Below are positions 45,967 to 58,760 of a DNA stretch of 64,000 nucleotides, piece after piece. The notes under the pieces were generated by a model. The model saw only the letters and a list, made by a program, of their open reading frames with translations, ran no database searches and was not told the origin of the DNA. How positions within the stretch are numbered: position 1 is the first letter of the stretch; every line of letters starts with the position of its first letter. The DNA comes from Burkholderia sp. 9120. GTDB lineage: Bacteria; Pseudomonadota; Gammaproteobacteria; Burkholderiales; Burkholderiaceae. Both the position numbers and the translations under genes were made by a program. Where the stretch lies: positions 1,798,001 through 1,862,000 of the forward strand of contig NZ_JQNA01000001.1 in the NCBI RefSeq assembly GCF_000745015.1, written 5' to 3'.

Positions 45967-47208
45967 TTACGAACGATAGTCGGCATTGATGCTCACGTAG
46001 TCGTGCGACAGATCGCAAGTCCAGATCGTGGCTTGCGCATTGCCGCGGCCGAGTACGACACGAATGCCGATCTCGCTCTTTTTCATGACGCGCTGGCCGT
46101 CTTCTTCACGGTAGGCCGGATTGCGGCCACCGGCAGTCGCGACGAGCACGTCGTCCAGATACAGATCGATCTTGCCGACGTCGAGATCATCCACGCCGGC
46201 ATAACCGATGGCGGCCAGAATGCGGCCGAGGTTCGGGTCCGATGCGTAGAAGGCCGTCTTCACGAGCGGCGAGTGGCCGATCGCATACGCGATCTGGCGG
46301 CATTCGCCGACGCTCGAGCCGCCTTCAACCTGCACGGTCATGAATTTGGTCGCGCCTTCGCCGTCGCGCACGATCAGTTGCGCGAGGGTCTGGGCGACCT
46401 CGGTCACCGCGTCGCGCAGCGCTGCGTAAGCGGGCGAGTCGGTGGAGGTGATCGCCGGCAGGCTCGATTGGCCCGACGCGATCAGGATGAACGAATCGTT
46501 GGTCGACGTATCGCCGTCGATCGTGATGCAGTTGAACGAGCGGTCCGCCACGTGCCTGACCAGCGCGTCGAGCACGGGTTGGGCGACGGCGGCGTCGAAC
46601 GCGAGGAAACCGAGCATGGTCGCCATGTTCGGCTTGATCATGCCGGCACCCTTGCTGATGCCGGTGAGCGTGACCGTGTGGCCGTCGATCGTGACTTGGC
46701 GCGAAGTGGCCTTGGGCAGCGTGTCCGTAGTCATGATCGCCTGCGCGGCGTCGAACCAGTGCGCTTCCTTGCGGTTCGCGAGCGCCGCCGGCAGGCCGGC
46801 CTTCAGACGATCGACCGGCAGCGGTTCCAGAATCACGCCCGTCGAAAACGGCAGCACCTGCTCCGGCGAAATGTCCGCCAGACGCGCGAGTTCCGCGCAG
46901 GTTTCGCGCGCCGCCACCATACCCGGCTCGCCGGTGCCCGCGTTGGCGTTGCCGGTGTTGATCACCAGCGCGCGGATCGGCTTGCCGCCGGCGCGCACAC
47001 GCTCCAGATTCTCACGGCACACCGTGACAGGGGCCGCGCAAAAGCGGTTCTGCGTGAACACGCCGCCGACCGTGGCACCTTCGCCCACGGAAATGACGAG
47101 CACGTCCTTGCGGTTCGGCTTGCGGATATTCGCCTCCGCCCAGCCCAGCGTGACGCCGGCGATGGGATGGAGTTGAGCGGGATCGATCGAGGGGAAATTG
47201 ACAGCCAT
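45967..47208 (-). CDS. argJ: Bifunctional glutamate N-acetyltransferase / amino-acid acetyltransferase ArgJ
   Basis: A 413-residue ornithine acetyltransferase of the cyclic arginine pathway: it moves the acetyl group from N-acetylornithine to glutamate and may also use acetyl-CoA. The self-cleavage motif [18 protein letters not shown] (about 193-210) has the catalytic Thr after Ala, so the chain splits into alpha and beta subunits. The N-terminal [13 protein letters not shown] oxyanion region and the C-terminal [15 protein letters not shown] are conserved. It lies 240 bases downstream of secA, past that gene's terminator, and probably has its own promoter. Confidence 0.96.
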   Translation of the reverse strand: MAVNFPSIDPAQLHPIAGVTLGWAEANIRKPNRKDVLVISVGEGATVGGVFTQNRFCAAPVTVCRENLERVRAGGKPIRALVINTGNANAGTGEPGMVAARETCAELARLADISPEQVLPFSTGVILEPLPVDRLKAGLPAALANRKEAHWFDAAQAIMTTDTLPKATSRQVTIDGHTVTLTGISKGAGMIKPNMATMLGFLAFDAAVAQPVLDALVRHVADRSFNCITIDGDTSTNDSFILIASGQSSLPAITSTDSPAYAALRDAVTEVAQTLAQLIVRDGEGATKFMTVQVEGGSSVGECRQIAYAIGHSPLVKTAFYASDPNLGRILAAIGYAGVDDLDVGKIDLYLDDVLVATAGGRNPAYREEDGQRVMKKSEIGIRVVLGRGNAQATIWTCDLSHDYVSINADYRS

Positions 47209-47415
47209 GGTCGCGACCTGTCGAAGAAAATGCCGGCAGGCGCCGGCATCGGGGATAGCAAACTGATGGCTCGGGCAGAGGGCCGAACCACCGCGGAATC
47301 GACTAAAACGCGCTACTGAAAAGCGCTAGCGAACGCGCTTCTGAAGCTCGCTACAACAATGCGCTGGATGAAGCGCAACCACCAAACGGAGCGACAAAGC
47401 GCCCGCATAAAACGA

Positions 47416-47442
47416 CGCGGCGCGCTCAGAAGCGCGCCGCTT
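47416..47442 (-). terminator. Probable terminator of secA
   Basis: On the minus strand agcggcgcgct, loop TCTG, agcgcgccgc, followed by a moderately T-rich GTCGTTTTA. It begins 7 bases after the secA stop. Confidence 0.6.
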
Positions 47443-47448
47443 TCGGCA

Positions 47449-50258
<2,810 letters not shown>

Positions 50259-50550
50259 CGGATCGGTGTCTGCGTCGCGGCTTCGGCTGGTTCGCGCCGT
50301 GCGTGATTCGTGCACGTGCGCTCCGGGGTCGGAGGGGCCTCGGCGGCTTAGTCCAAGAGTGAATTCGAATCGGGCATTTTAGCACGCGCCCCCGGCCGCG
50401 CCTGTGTCAGCGGTGAGACGGCGGCATGGCATTCCAGCCCCGCCGCGCCGACCTCCGACCGTACGCACTGAGGCGGGCTCGCGTGCATCCCGCGCGGTAC
50501 AATCGCGGCGTGAACGCGCATGGGGCGCGAACACACCGTTACTGTCGAAC

Positions 50551-51036
50551 ATGAGCCGTTTTCCGTCCTTTTCAAGGCCGCCGCCGCAGCAGTTCAAGGC
50601 GCGCCGTCCGCAGCCCGTCGCCGAGGTGCTGAATCGCACCGATGCGTTCGCGGCCCTGCGCGCGGGCGTTGAGCAGATCGCGGCGCTGGAGAAGGATTTG
50701 CGCGCGTTGCTGCCAGACTATCTGGCCACCAGCGTGGAACCGGGCTTTATCAAAGACGGCGTGCTGGCGCTGTTCGCCGGGCACAACGCGCTCGCGGCGC
50801 GGTTGCGGCATCTCGAACCGCGGCTGTTGTCGGATTTGCAGCAGCGCGGCTGGCACGTCAACGCGTTGCGGATTCGCGTGCGGCCGCAGCCGGCCAAGGA
50901 GCCGCCGCCGGCCAAGCAGGCGCGCATGACGCCGGTCGGCGCCGACGCGTTGCACGCGTTGAGCGAATCGCTGGCGCCGTCGCCGTTGCAGGAAGCACTG
51001 GCGAAAATGGCAGCGCGGCATCGGAGAAATCGCTGA
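50551..51036 (+). CDS. DUF721 protein, probable DciA-type replicative helicase loader/operator
   Basis: A 161-residue DUF721 protein beginning MSRFPSFSRPPPQQFKARRP. The conserved core is about residues 30-110 (FAALRAGVEQIAALEKDLRA and LFAGHNALAARLRHLEPRLL), with a Pro/Lys-rich linker and a C-terminal helical tail. DciA proteins carry DUF721 and act on DnaB in bacteria that lack DnaC or DnaI; in Pseudomonas a DUF721 gene also lies between lpxC and secA, so the same role is inferred. It is the only plus-strand gene in 44600-64000. ATG 50551 was chosen because the upstream 49 residues show no similarity. Confidence 0.83.
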   Translation: MSRFPSFSRPPPQQFKARRPQPVAEVLNRTDAFAALRAGVEQIAALEKDLRALLPDYLATSVEPGFIKDGVLALFAGHNALAARLRHLEPRLLSDLQQRGWHVNALRIRVRPQPAKEPPPAKQARMTPVGADALHALSESLAPSPLQEALAKMAARHRRNR

Positions 51037-51040
51037 AATG

Positions 51041-51069
51041 AAAAAAGCGGCCCACTGGGCCGCTTTTTC
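51041..51069. terminator. Bidirectional Rho-independent terminator
   Basis: aaaaaagcggccca, short loop, tgggccgcttttt: strong stem with A and T runs, between the DUF721 gene and convergent lpxC. Confidence 0.9.
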
Positions 51070-51105
51070 GTTGCTGCCGCGGGCTCGAAGGCCCGAAGGA
51101 ATGCG

Positions 51106-52023
51106 TTATGCAAACGCCGTCTGCGTTTCATACGCGAAGCCGCGCGGCGCCTTCTGCGTGTCGTCGAAGGTGACGATTTCGTACGCGTCTTCATGCGCGA
51201 GCAACTCGCGCAGCAACGCGTTGTTCAGGCCGTGGCCCGACTTGTACGCGTCGTACGAAGCCAACAACGGATGGCCGATCACATACAGATCGCCGATCGC
51301 GTCGAGCATCTTGTGCTTTACGAACTCGTCGTCGTAGCGCAGACCGTCGTTGTTCAGAATGCGGTATTCGTCGAGCACGATCGCGTTGTCCATGCTGCCG
51401 CCGCGCGCCAGACCGAGTTCACGCATCATTTCCACTTCATGCGCAAAGCCGAACGTACGCGCACGGGCGATTTCGCGCACATACGACGTATTGGCGAAAT
51501 CCACTTCCAGCGACTGGCCGGTTTTATCCACCGCCGGATGACGGAAGTCAATCGTGAATTTGAGCTTGAAACCAAAGTACGGATCGAGACGCGCGAATTT
51601 ATCGCCGTCACGAATTTCGACCGGCTTGGTGACCTTGATGAATTTCTTCGCCGCGTTCTGCTCTTCAATCCCCGCCGACTGAATCAGAAACACGAATGAA
51701 CCGGCGCTGCCGTCCATGATCGGGATTTCTTCAGCGGTGACGTCGACGTAAAGATTGTCGATGCCAAGACCGGCGCAGGCGGACATCAAATGTTCGATCG
51801 TCGAAACGCGCGCGCCGTCTTTCTGCAATACCGAAGCCAGACGCGTATCGCCGATCGACAAAGCCGACGCGGGAATGTCCACCGGCGTGGGCAAATCCAC
51901 GCGTGAAAACACAATGCCGGTGTCTGCCGCCGCCGGGCGAAGCGTCAATTCGACCTTACGGCCGGAATGCACGCCGATGCCGACGGTCTTAACGATCTGT
52001 TTAATAGTGCGCTGCTTCAGCAT
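51106..52023 (-). CDS. lpxC: UDP-3-O-acyl-N-acetylglucosamine deacetylase LpxC
   Basis: A 305-residue zinc enzyme for the committed step of lipid A synthesis. It begins [20 protein letters not shown]; the first zinc histidine is in [20 protein letters not shown] (about 79), the other ligands and catalytic residues in [20 protein letters not shown] (about 232-251). The C-terminal histidine is in [14 protein letters not shown]. Length is normal. It is separated from ftsZ by a peroxiredoxin gene, as in other Burkholderia. A -10 element lies 57 bases upstream. Confidence 0.97.
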   Translation of the reverse strand: MLKQRTIKQIVKTVGIGVHSGRKVELTLRPAAADTGIVFSRVDLPTPVDIPASALSIGDTRLASVLQKDGARVSTIEHLMSACAGLGIDNLYVDVTAEEIPIMDGSAGSFVFLIQSAGIEEQNAAKKFIKVTKPVEIRDGDKFARLDPYFGFKLKFTIDFRHPAVDKTGQSLEVDFANTSYVREIARARTFGFAHEVEMMRELGLARGGSMDNAIVLDEYRILNNDGLRYDDEFVKHKMLDAIGDLYVIGHPLLASYDAYKSGHGLNNALLRELLAHEDAYEIVTFDDTQKAPRGFAYETQTAFA

Positions 52024-52079
52024 GGTGATCTTCTATTCGATTGAAAATCCCAATCGGGGCTTTTTGTTCCATAGCACGA

Positions 52080-52085
52080 ATTATA
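52080..52085 (-). promoter_or_regulatory. -10 element of the lpxC promoter
   Basis: A perfect TATAAT on the minus strand, 57 bases before the lpxC ATG. The -35 hexamer is not well conserved. Confidence 0.5.
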
Positions 52086-52300
52086 CTCCAATACCCTATG
52101 GAGCGTCTTTGCGCGGAACGTATCAATCTGTTTCGCTGCATTACCCCGGGGGCGCCAATCAGGGAAAGCGTGACGGGCCGATATCCGGAACGGAGGCGTT
52201 TCCGGTCATCGGCCCGCGTAACGGCCTGTCACAAAAGCGTCTTATCGACCGTTGCCCTGCCACAACATGCGCTCGGGGCGAAGGTCGGGACGCCGCGTAA

Positions 52301-52804
52301 CTAGCTCAACGTTGCGAGGATACTCCCTGCATCGCTAACCTCGAATTTGCCGGCAGCCTCGACGTTCAACGTCTTGACCACGCCGTCGTCGACCACCATC
52401 GCGTAGCGCTGGGAACGGATTCCCATGCCGCGCGCCGACAAATCCTGCTCGAGACCAAGCGCCCGAGTGAAAGCCGCACTGCCGTCCGCCATCATGCGCA
52501 CCTTGCCCGAGGCGTGCTGATCGCGTCCCCACGCGCCCATTACGAACGCGTCGTTGACGGACACGCACCAGATTTCGTCGATGCCCGCCGCGCGCAACTG
52601 CTCGGCGTGCCCGACATAGCCCGGTACGTGTTTGGCCGAACAGGTCGGCGTGAAGGCGCCCGGCAACCCGAAGATCACCACGCGCTTACCCGCCGTCTGC
52701 TCGCGCACGTCGAAGCTGTTAGGCCCGATCGTGCAGCCCGCCCGCTCGTCTTCGATCAACTCGAAGAGCGTCGCGTCGGGCAGCTTGTCACCTGTCTGAA
52801 TCAT
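52301..52804 (-). CDS. Peroxiredoxin (Prx5-type)
   Basis: A 167-residue thiol peroxidase of the Prx5 subfamily that reduces peroxides, probably with glutaredoxin or thioredoxin. The active site is VVIFGLPGAFTPTCSAKHVP, with the peroxidatic Cys in PTCS (about 55), and the conserved arginine is in GIRSQRYAMVVDDG. No fused glutaredoxin domain is present. It lies between lpxC and ftsZ on the same strand, 251 bases after ftsZ. That gap (52805-53055) shows no clear gene. Confidence 0.9.
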   Translation of the reverse strand: MIQTGDKLPDATLFELIEDERAGCTIGPNSFDVREQTAGKRVVIFGLPGAFTPTCSAKHVPGYVGHAEQLRAAGIDEIWCVSVNDAFVMGAWGRDQHASGKVRMMADGSAAFTRALGLEQDLSARGMGIRSQRYAMVVDDGVVKTLNVEAAGKFEVSDAGSILATLS

Positions 52805-53055
52805 GCTCAGTCCTTTGCATCGATGCGAAGCACGCTCGCACGCTGTCGTGTCGCAGTGAAGTCAATCGCGCCAGCCCTAACACCGGCTGCGCGCCCCGGC
52901 AACAGTCGCCCACTCCGCTTCGCGAATCCGAAGAGGGCAGTTGTCCTTGCCGCGAATCTAACGATACGCGGCCTGTTCGCCGTTCACCCGCCACGCTCGT
53001 GCATTCGTCCGCCAGCGCTTCCAGAAGAAGCGCGGCAACGAAAGCCTGCTCGCGC

Positions 53056-54258
53056 TCAGTCCGCCTGCTTGCGCAGGAACGCCGGAATGTCGTACGTGTC
53101 GACGCCCTTTTCCTGCAGCGCCTGCACATGCGAAGCCGCCGTGTCGCGCGAGGTGCGCCACACTGCCGGCGTATCCAGCGCGCCGTAGTCTGCGGTGCTC
53201 GCGTGCGACGTCGACGGTGCGTACGCAGCGTGCTGCATCGTGCTGATCGGCTGGTTGTCGGTGCCGGTGCGCAGCAGCGTCATCGGTGCCGATTGCTGCT
53301 TCTTCGCTGCACGGCCCAGACCCGTTGCCACGACCGTCACGCGCAGCGCGTCGCCCATTGCGTCGTCATAAACAGCGCCGAAGATCACCGTGGCGTCTTC
53401 CGCCGCGTAGCTCTTGATGGTGTTCATCACTTCACGCGTTTCCGACAGACGCAGCGAACGGCTCGACGTGATGTTGACCAGCACGCCGCGTGCGCCCGAC
53501 AGATCCACGCCTTCCAGCAGCGGGCTGGCGACAGCCTGCTCGGCGGCCAGACGCGCGCGATCGACGCCGGCAACCGTCGCCGTGCCCATCATCGCCTTGC
53601 CCTGCTCGCCCATCACCGTCTTCACGTCTTCGAAGTCGACGTTCACCAGACCGTCGACGTTGATGATTTCCGCGATGCCGGCAACTGCGTTGTTCAGAAC
53701 GTCGTCTGCGCACTGGAAGCACTTGTCCATCTCGGCGTCATCGCCCATCACCTCGAACAGCTTGTCGTTCAGAACGACGATCAGCGAGTCGACGTGATCC
53801 TCCAGTTGCTGCGAACCGGCTTCTGCCACACGCATGCGCTTGCCGCCTTCGAACTCGAACGGCTTGCTGACCACGCCAACGGTCAAGATACCCATTTCCT
53901 TGGCGATCTGCGCGACCACCGGTGCGGCACCTGTACCCGTGCCGCCGCCCATACCGGCCGTGATGAAGACCATGTGCGCGCCGCGCAGTGCGTCGGCGAT
54001 GCGTTCACGGGCTTCTTCCGCTGCCGCGCGGCCCATTTCCGGCTTGGCGCCAGCGCCCAGACCCGTGTTGCCGAGCTGGATCACCGCAGTGGCGCGCGAA
54101 CGCGACAGAGCCTGCGCGTCCGTGTTCATCACGATGAAGTCGACGCCTTGCACGCCTTTGTTGATCATGTGCTGAACGGCATTGCCGCCAGCGCCACCTA
54201 CTCCGACCACCTTGATGATGGTGCCGTTCGTTTCGGTTTCCAGCATCTGGAATTCCAT
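53056..54258 (-). CDS. ftsZ: Cell division GTPase FtsZ
   Basis: A 400-residue tubulin homologue that forms the Z ring. It begins MEFQMLETETNGTIIKVVGV; the nucleotide-binding GVGGAGGNAVQHM and the tubulin signature GGGTGTGAAPVVAQIAKEMG (about 102-121) are intact. The T7 loop is in NVDFEDVKTVMGEQGKAMMG. A disordered linker (about 320-385) leads to the conserved tail DTYDIPAFLRKQAD, which binds FtsA and ZipA. It follows ftsA by 121 bases on the same strand, at the 3' end of the dcw cluster. Confidence 0.98.
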   Translation of the reverse strand: MEFQMLETETNGTIIKVVGVGGAGGNAVQHMINKGVQGVDFIVMNTDAQALSRSRATAVIQLGNTGLGAGAKPEMGRAAAEEARERIADALRGAHMVFITAGMGGGTGTGAAPVVAQIAKEMGILTVGVVSKPFEFEGGKRMRVAEAGSQQLEDHVDSLIVVLNDKLFEVMGDDAEMDKCFQCADDVLNNAVAGIAEIINVDGLVNVDFEDVKTVMGEQGKAMMGTATVAGVDRARLAAEQAVASPLLEGVDLSGARGVLVNITSSRSLRLSETREVMNTIKSYAAEDATVIFGAVYDDAMGDALRVTVVATGLGRAAKKQQSAPMTLLRTGTDNQPISTMQHAAYAPSTSHASTADYGALDTPAVWRTSRDTAASHVQALQEKGVDTYDIPAFLRKQAD

Positions 54259-54379
54259 GTTGCCTCCGTCAAGATAAAAAATTTACAGCCACTCGGCCGT
54301 TATTCGGCAGGAGATCGGGCAACCCCCTGTCGCGCGCCGGCCGCCGGCACCAGCGCGAGTTTTTTTTAAAGCGAAATCG

Positions 54380-55612
54380 TTAGAAGTTGCCGAGGAACCA
54401 GTCCTTCATCCGCGTGAAGACCTGACCCATCGACCCCGACTGCACCGCGACCTTGCGGCCGCGCATGCGTTGCGAGCGTCCTTCGACGAGCAGGCCCATT
54501 GCCGTCGAGTAGCGCGGGTTGCGCACCACGTCGGCGAGACCGCCCGCGTATTCCGGCACGCCAATGCGCACCGGCTTCAGGAAAATGTCCTCACCCAGTT
54601 CGACCATGCCGAGCATCATCGACGCGCCGCCGGTCAGCACCACGCCGGAGCTCAGCAGTTCCTCATAACCCGACTCGCGCACCACCTGCTGCACGAGCGA
54701 AAACAGTTCTTCGACACGCGGCTCGACCACCGCCGCCAGTGCCTGGCGCGACAGCGTGCGCGGACCGCGCTCGCCGAGACCCGGCACTTCGATCATTTCG
54801 TCCGGATCGGCCAAGGCCTGCTTGGCGATGCCGTAATCGACCTTGATGTCTTCCGCGTCCGGCGTCGGCGTGCGCAGCGCCATCGCGATGTCGCTGGTGA
54901 TCTGGTCGCCGGCAATTGGAATCACCGCCGTATGACGGATCGCGCCTTCGCTGAAGATCGCAATGTCCGTCGTGCCGCCGCCGATATCGACCAGCACCAC
55001 GCCGAGTTCCTTCTCGTCTTCGGTCAGCACCGCCAGCGACGACGCCAGCGGCTGCAAGATCAGATCGTTCACTTCGAGGCCGCAGCGGCGCACGCACTTG
55101 ACGATGTTCTGCGCCGCGCTGACCGCGCCGGTGACGATATGCACCTTCACTTCGAGGCGAATGCCGCTCATGCCGATCGGCTCGCGCACATCTTCCTGAC
55201 CGTCGATGATGAATTCCTGGGTCAGGATATGCAGCACCTGCTGATCGGTCGGGATGTTGATCGCCTTGGCCGTTTCGATCACGCGCGCCACGTCGGTCTG
55301 CGTGACTTCTTTTTCCTTGATCGCCACCATGCCGCTCGAATTGAAGCTGCGGATATGGCTGCCGGCGATCCCGGTGAAGACGTTGGTGATCTTGCAGTCG
55401 GCCATCAGTTCGGCTTCTTCGAGCGCGCGCTGAATCGATTGCACGGTGGCTTCGATATTCACCACCACGCCTTTCTTGAGCCCCTTCGATTCGCTCTGGC
55501 CGAGGCCGATCACCTCGTAGTGACCTTCGCCCTTCAACTCGGCGACGATGGCCACGACCTTCGACGTCCCAATGTCGAGGGCGACCAGCAGATCTTTATA
55601 GTCTTTACTCAT
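54380..55612 (-). CDS. ftsA: Cell division protein FtsA
   Basis: A 410-residue actin-like protein that ties FtsZ filaments to the membrane and recruits later division proteins. Phosphate 1 is LLVALDIGTSKVVAIVAELK, phosphate 2 VVLVDIGGGTTDIAIFSEGA and the adenosine motif GVVLTGGASMMLGMVELGED. The C-terminal amphipathic helix (RMKDWFLGNF) is present. Length is normal. It starts 27 bases after ftsQ. Confidence 0.98.
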   Translation of the reverse strand: MSKDYKDLLVALDIGTSKVVAIVAELKGEGHYEVIGLGQSESKGLKKGVVVNIEATVQSIQRALEEAELMADCKITNVFTGIAGSHIRSFNSSGMVAIKEKEVTQTDVARVIETAKAINIPTDQQVLHILTQEFIIDGQEDVREPIGMSGIRLEVKVHIVTGAVSAAQNIVKCVRRCGLEVNDLILQPLASSLAVLTEDEKELGVVLVDIGGGTTDIAIFSEGAIRHTAVIPIAGDQITSDIAMALRTPTPDAEDIKVDYGIAKQALADPDEMIEVPGLGERGPRTLSRQALAAVVEPRVEELFSLVQQVVRESGYEELLSSGVVLTGGASMMLGMVELGEDIFLKPVRIGVPEYAGGLADVVRNPRYSTAMGLLVEGRSQRMRGRKVAVQSGSMGQVFTRMKDWFLGNF

Positions 55613-55639
55613 AGCGTGCTCATTGCGTGTGATGTCCGT

Positions 55640-56392
55640 TTACTTCTTGCCCTTGTCGGGTTCGCTGATAAAGCGCATGCCAGCGGCACGAATCGCGAAA
55701 CCGTTCGGATAGCGCAAGTCCGCATACTCGATATCCTTTCCCCAACGTTGCGTCACCGCGTTCCACGCCGCGGTCAGGCGCTTGCTGCGATCGAGCAGCG
55801 TGTCCTGATTGCGTTCGCGCCCGAGTTCCACCTGCGTTCCGTTCGACAACTTCACCGTCCACGCATAACGCGGCGACAGCGTCACTTCATCCGGCGTCGC
55901 GCCCAGCGGCGCGAACCACTTCTGAAAATCGTGATAGCGCGCGACAACTTCTTTGGCCGTGCCGTCCGGACCGTCGAACGCGGGCAGATCTTCTTCGAGC
56001 TCGCCCTGGTTCGCCGTGAACAGCTCGCCGTCGACGCTCACCAACTGATCGCTACCCCACGTTCCCAGCGGTTTGTACTCCTCCAGCGTGACAGCCAGCG
56101 CATTCGGCCAGACACGCCGCACGCTCGCGTGACGCACCCACGGCATCTGCTCGAACGCCTGCCGCGCGACGTCGAGATCCACCGTGAAAAAATTGCCCTT
56201 CAACCGCCCTACTACCCCGGCGCGCACCGTCGGTGAATTGATGTGCTCGGTGTCACCGTCGATCTGGATTTCGCGCAGCGCGAAATTCGGACGCTGGATC
56301 AGCCAGTAACCGCCCGCCGCCAGCAGCACGAGCACCAGCAACACGTGCAGCGCGTTGGCGGCGAAATTGAGCTGGCGAACGTTGTTCCACAT
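55640..56392 (-). CDS. ftsQ: Cell division protein FtsQ
   Basis: A 250-residue bitopic membrane protein that links early and late division proteins through FtsB and FtsL. The membrane helix is NALHVLLVLVLLAAGGYWLI (about 13-32), followed by a POTRA domain (LREIQIDGDTEHINSPTVRA, about 36-105) and the FtsQ beta domain (VRRVWPNALAVTLEEYKPLG and VSVDGELFTANQ). It lies 24 bases after ddl and 27 before ftsA. Confidence 0.96.
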   Translation of the reverse strand: MWNNVRQLNFAANALHVLLVLVLLAAGGYWLIQRPNFALREIQIDGDTEHINSPTVRAGVVGRLKGNFFTVDLDVARQAFEQMPWVRHASVRRVWPNALAVTLEEYKPLGTWGSDQLVSVDGELFTANQGELEEDLPAFDGPDGTAKEVVARYHDFQKWFAPLGATPDEVTLSPRYAWTVKLSNGTQVELGRERNQDTLLDRSKRLTAAWNAVTQRWGKDIEYADLRYPNGFAIRAAGMRFISEPDKGKK

Positions 56393-56416
56393 GGTGTTGC
56401 TTTCGGGTCGCCCCGG

Positions 56417-57358
56417 TTAGTCCTGCAGCGTCAGCGCCAACACGCCGACAACCAGATCCTGATAGCTGATGCCCACCGCGCGCGCCGCTTTCGGCGGCAG
56501 CGAGTGATCGGTCATGCCAGGCGCCGTGTTCACTTCCAGAAAATACGCATTGCCGTCCGCGTCCATCATGAAATCGGCGCGGCCCCAGTCGGTGCAGCCG
56601 AGCACGTCGAACGCGCGGCGCGCCAGCACTTTCAGGCGCGCTTCTTCTTCGGGCGCGAGTCCGCACGGAATCAGATACTGCGTGTCGTTCGCGATGTACT
56701 TCGCGTGATAGTCGTAGAACTCGCCGGCCGGCACGATGCGGATCAGCGGCAGATCGAGATCGCCGGCAATGCACGCGGTGTACTCGCCGCCGCCTTCAAT
56801 GCTCTTCTCGACCACGACAATCCTGTCGTACTTGATCGCTTCCAGTAGCGCGGCCGGCAATGCGTCCGCGCTCTTCACCTTGATCACCGCGACGCTCGAC
56901 CCTTCGCTCGCCGGCTTCACGAACAACGGCAAGCCGAGCTTCGCGACGATGTCCCGCGCGCGCGCCGCGTAATCGTCGCCGCGCAGCACGGTTTCGAACG
57001 GCGGCGTCGGAATGCCGAGTTGCTGCCACACGAGCTTGGTGCGGAACTTGTCCAGACCGAGCGCCGAGCCGAGCACGCCGCTGCCGTTGTACTTGATGCC
57101 GTAGAAGTCGAGCGCGCCCTGAATCTGGCCGTTCTCGCCATAACCGCCGTGCAACGCGATGAACGCGCGGTCGAAGCCTTCTGCCTTCAACGCGCCGAGC
57201 GGACGCTCGGACGGGTCGAACGGATGCGCGTCGATACCCGCGTCGCGCAGTCCTTGCAGCACCAGGCGGCCGGACGTGAGCGACACTTCGCGCTCAGCGG
57301 ATTCACCGCCGAGAAGTACTGCCACCTTGCCGAATTTTTTCGGATCGATACCGCTCAT
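56417..57358 (-). CDS. ddl: D-alanine--D-alanine ligase
   Basis: A 313-residue ATP-grasp enzyme that makes the D-Ala-D-Ala dipeptide for peptidoglycan. It starts [20 protein letters not shown] (ATG 57356-57358); [40 protein letters not shown] and the metal-binding [20 protein letters not shown] are conserved. The frame extends 13 codons further upstream into murC and this part is rejected. It follows murC by 1 base and precedes ftsQ, so it is the DdlB-type copy of the dcw cluster. Confidence 0.97.
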   Translation of the reverse strand: MSGIDPKKFGKVAVLLGGESAEREVSLTSGRLVLQGLRDAGIDAHPFDPSERPLGALKAEGFDRAFIALHGGYGENGQIQGALDFYGIKYNGSGVLGSALGLDKFRTKLVWQQLGIPTPPFETVLRGDDYAARARDIVAKLGLPLFVKPASEGSSVAVIKVKSADALPAALLEAIKYDRIVVVEKSIEGGGEYTACIAGDLDLPLIRIVPAGEFYDYHAKYIANDTQYLIPCGLAPEEEARLKVLARRAFDVLGCTDWGRADFMMDADGNAYFLEVNTAPGMTDHSLPPKAARAVGISYQDLVVGVLALTLQD

Positions 57359-57359
57359 C

Positions 57360-58760
57360 TCACACCTTCGTTTCCTGAGCCAGGCGACCCGGCACACCGC
57401 CGATCGAACCCGCGCCCATCGTGATCACCACATCGCCGGCGCGCACCACTGCTGCGAGCGCGTCCGGCACTTCGTCCACCGAATCGACAAACACCGGTTC
57501 GACCTTGCCCGTCACGCGCAGCGCGCGCGCCAACGCACGGCCGTCCGCGGCGACGATCGGCGCTTCGCCGGCCGAATAGACTTCGGTCAGCACGAGCGCG
57601 TCGACGGTCGACAGCACCTTCACAAAATCTTCGAAGCAGTCACGCGTGCGCGTGAAGCGGTGCGGCTGGAACGCCAGCACCAGACGCCGGCCCGGAAACG
57701 CGCCGCGCGCCGCCGCCACCGTCGCGGCCATTTCGACCGGGTGATGACCGTAATCGTCGACCAGCGTGTACGTGCCGGCTTTGCCTTCGGTCTCGACCGG
57801 CACTTCGCCGTAGCGCTGGAAGCGTCGGCCCACGCCGTTGAAATCCGCCAGCGCTCGCTGGATATCGGCATCTTTCACTTCAAGTTCAGTCGCAATCGCA
57901 ATCGCGGCCAGCGCATTCTGAACATTGTGCTCACCCGGCAGGTTCAGCACGATGTCGAGCGGCGCCGCATCTTCACGCATGGCGGTGAAATGCATCTTGC
58001 CGTCGTGCGCCGTGACGTTGACCGCGCGCACCTGCGCATCGGGCGCCAGACCGTAACGAATGATCGGCTTCGACACGAACGGCAGGATTTCCTTCACGTT
58101 CGGATCGTCGACGCACAGCACCGCGATGCCGTAAAACGGCAGACGGTGCGTGAACTCGATGAACGCCTGCTTGAGCCGCGCGAAATCGTGGCCGTAGGTG
58201 TCCATGTGATCGGCGTCGATGTTCGTGATGACTTCGATCACCGGGAACAGATTCAGGAAGGACGCATCGGACTCATCCGCCTCGGCGACGATAAAGTCGC
58301 CCGTACCCAGACGCGCATTCGCGCCCGCGCTGATCAGCCGGCCGCCGATCACGAAGGTCGGGTCGAGCCCGCCCGCCGCCAGCACGCTCGCCACCAGCGA
58401 GGTGGTCGTGGTCTTGCCGTGCGTACCGGCAATCGCAATGCCCTGCTTCAGACGCATCAGTTCGGCAAGCATCACCGCGCGCGGCACGATCGGAATGCGG
58501 CGATGACGCGCGGCCAGCACTTCCGGGTTGTCGCTGCGCACCGCGGTCGAAACGACCACCGCGTTCGCGCCTTCAATGTTCTCCGCCGCATGACCGATCG
58601 CGATCCGCGCGCCGAGGTTCGCGAGGCGATCGGTGATCGCGTTGCTCGTCAGATCCGAGCCGCTTACCTGATAGCCGAGATTGACCAGCACCTCCGCGAT
58701 GCCGCTCATGCCGACACCGCCGATGCCGACAAAGTGAATATGTTTGACGATGTGTTTCAT
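57360..58760 (-). CDS. murC: UDP-N-acetylmuramate--L-alanine ligase
   Basis: A 466-residue Mur ligase that adds L-Ala to UDP-MurNAc. The Rossmann start is [20 protein letters not shown], the ATP loop [20 protein letters not shown] (about 112-131), and [20 protein letters not shown] and [18 protein letters not shown] are MurC signatures. Length is normal. Its start overlaps the murG stop by 4 bases. Confidence 0.98.
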   Translation of the reverse strand: MKHIVKHIHFVGIGGVGMSGIAEVLVNLGYQVSGSDLTSNAITDRLANLGARIAIGHAAENIEGANAVVVSTAVRSDNPEVLAARHRRIPIVPRAVMLAELMRLKQGIAIAGTHGKTTTTSLVASVLAAGGLDPTFVIGGRLISAGANARLGTGDFIVAEADESDASFLNLFPVIEVITNIDADHMDTYGHDFARLKQAFIEFTHRLPFYGIAVLCVDDPNVKEILPFVSKPIIRYGLAPDAQVRAVNVTAHDGKMHFTAMREDAAPLDIVLNLPGEHNVQNALAAIAIATELEVKDADIQRALADFNGVGRRFQRYGEVPVETEGKAGTYTLVDDYGHHPVEMAATVAAARGAFPGRRLVLAFQPHRFTRTRDCFEDFVKVLSTVDALVLTEVYSAGEAPIVAADGRALARALRVTGKVEPVFVDSVDEVPDALAAVVRAGDVVITMGAGSIGGVPGRLAQETKV

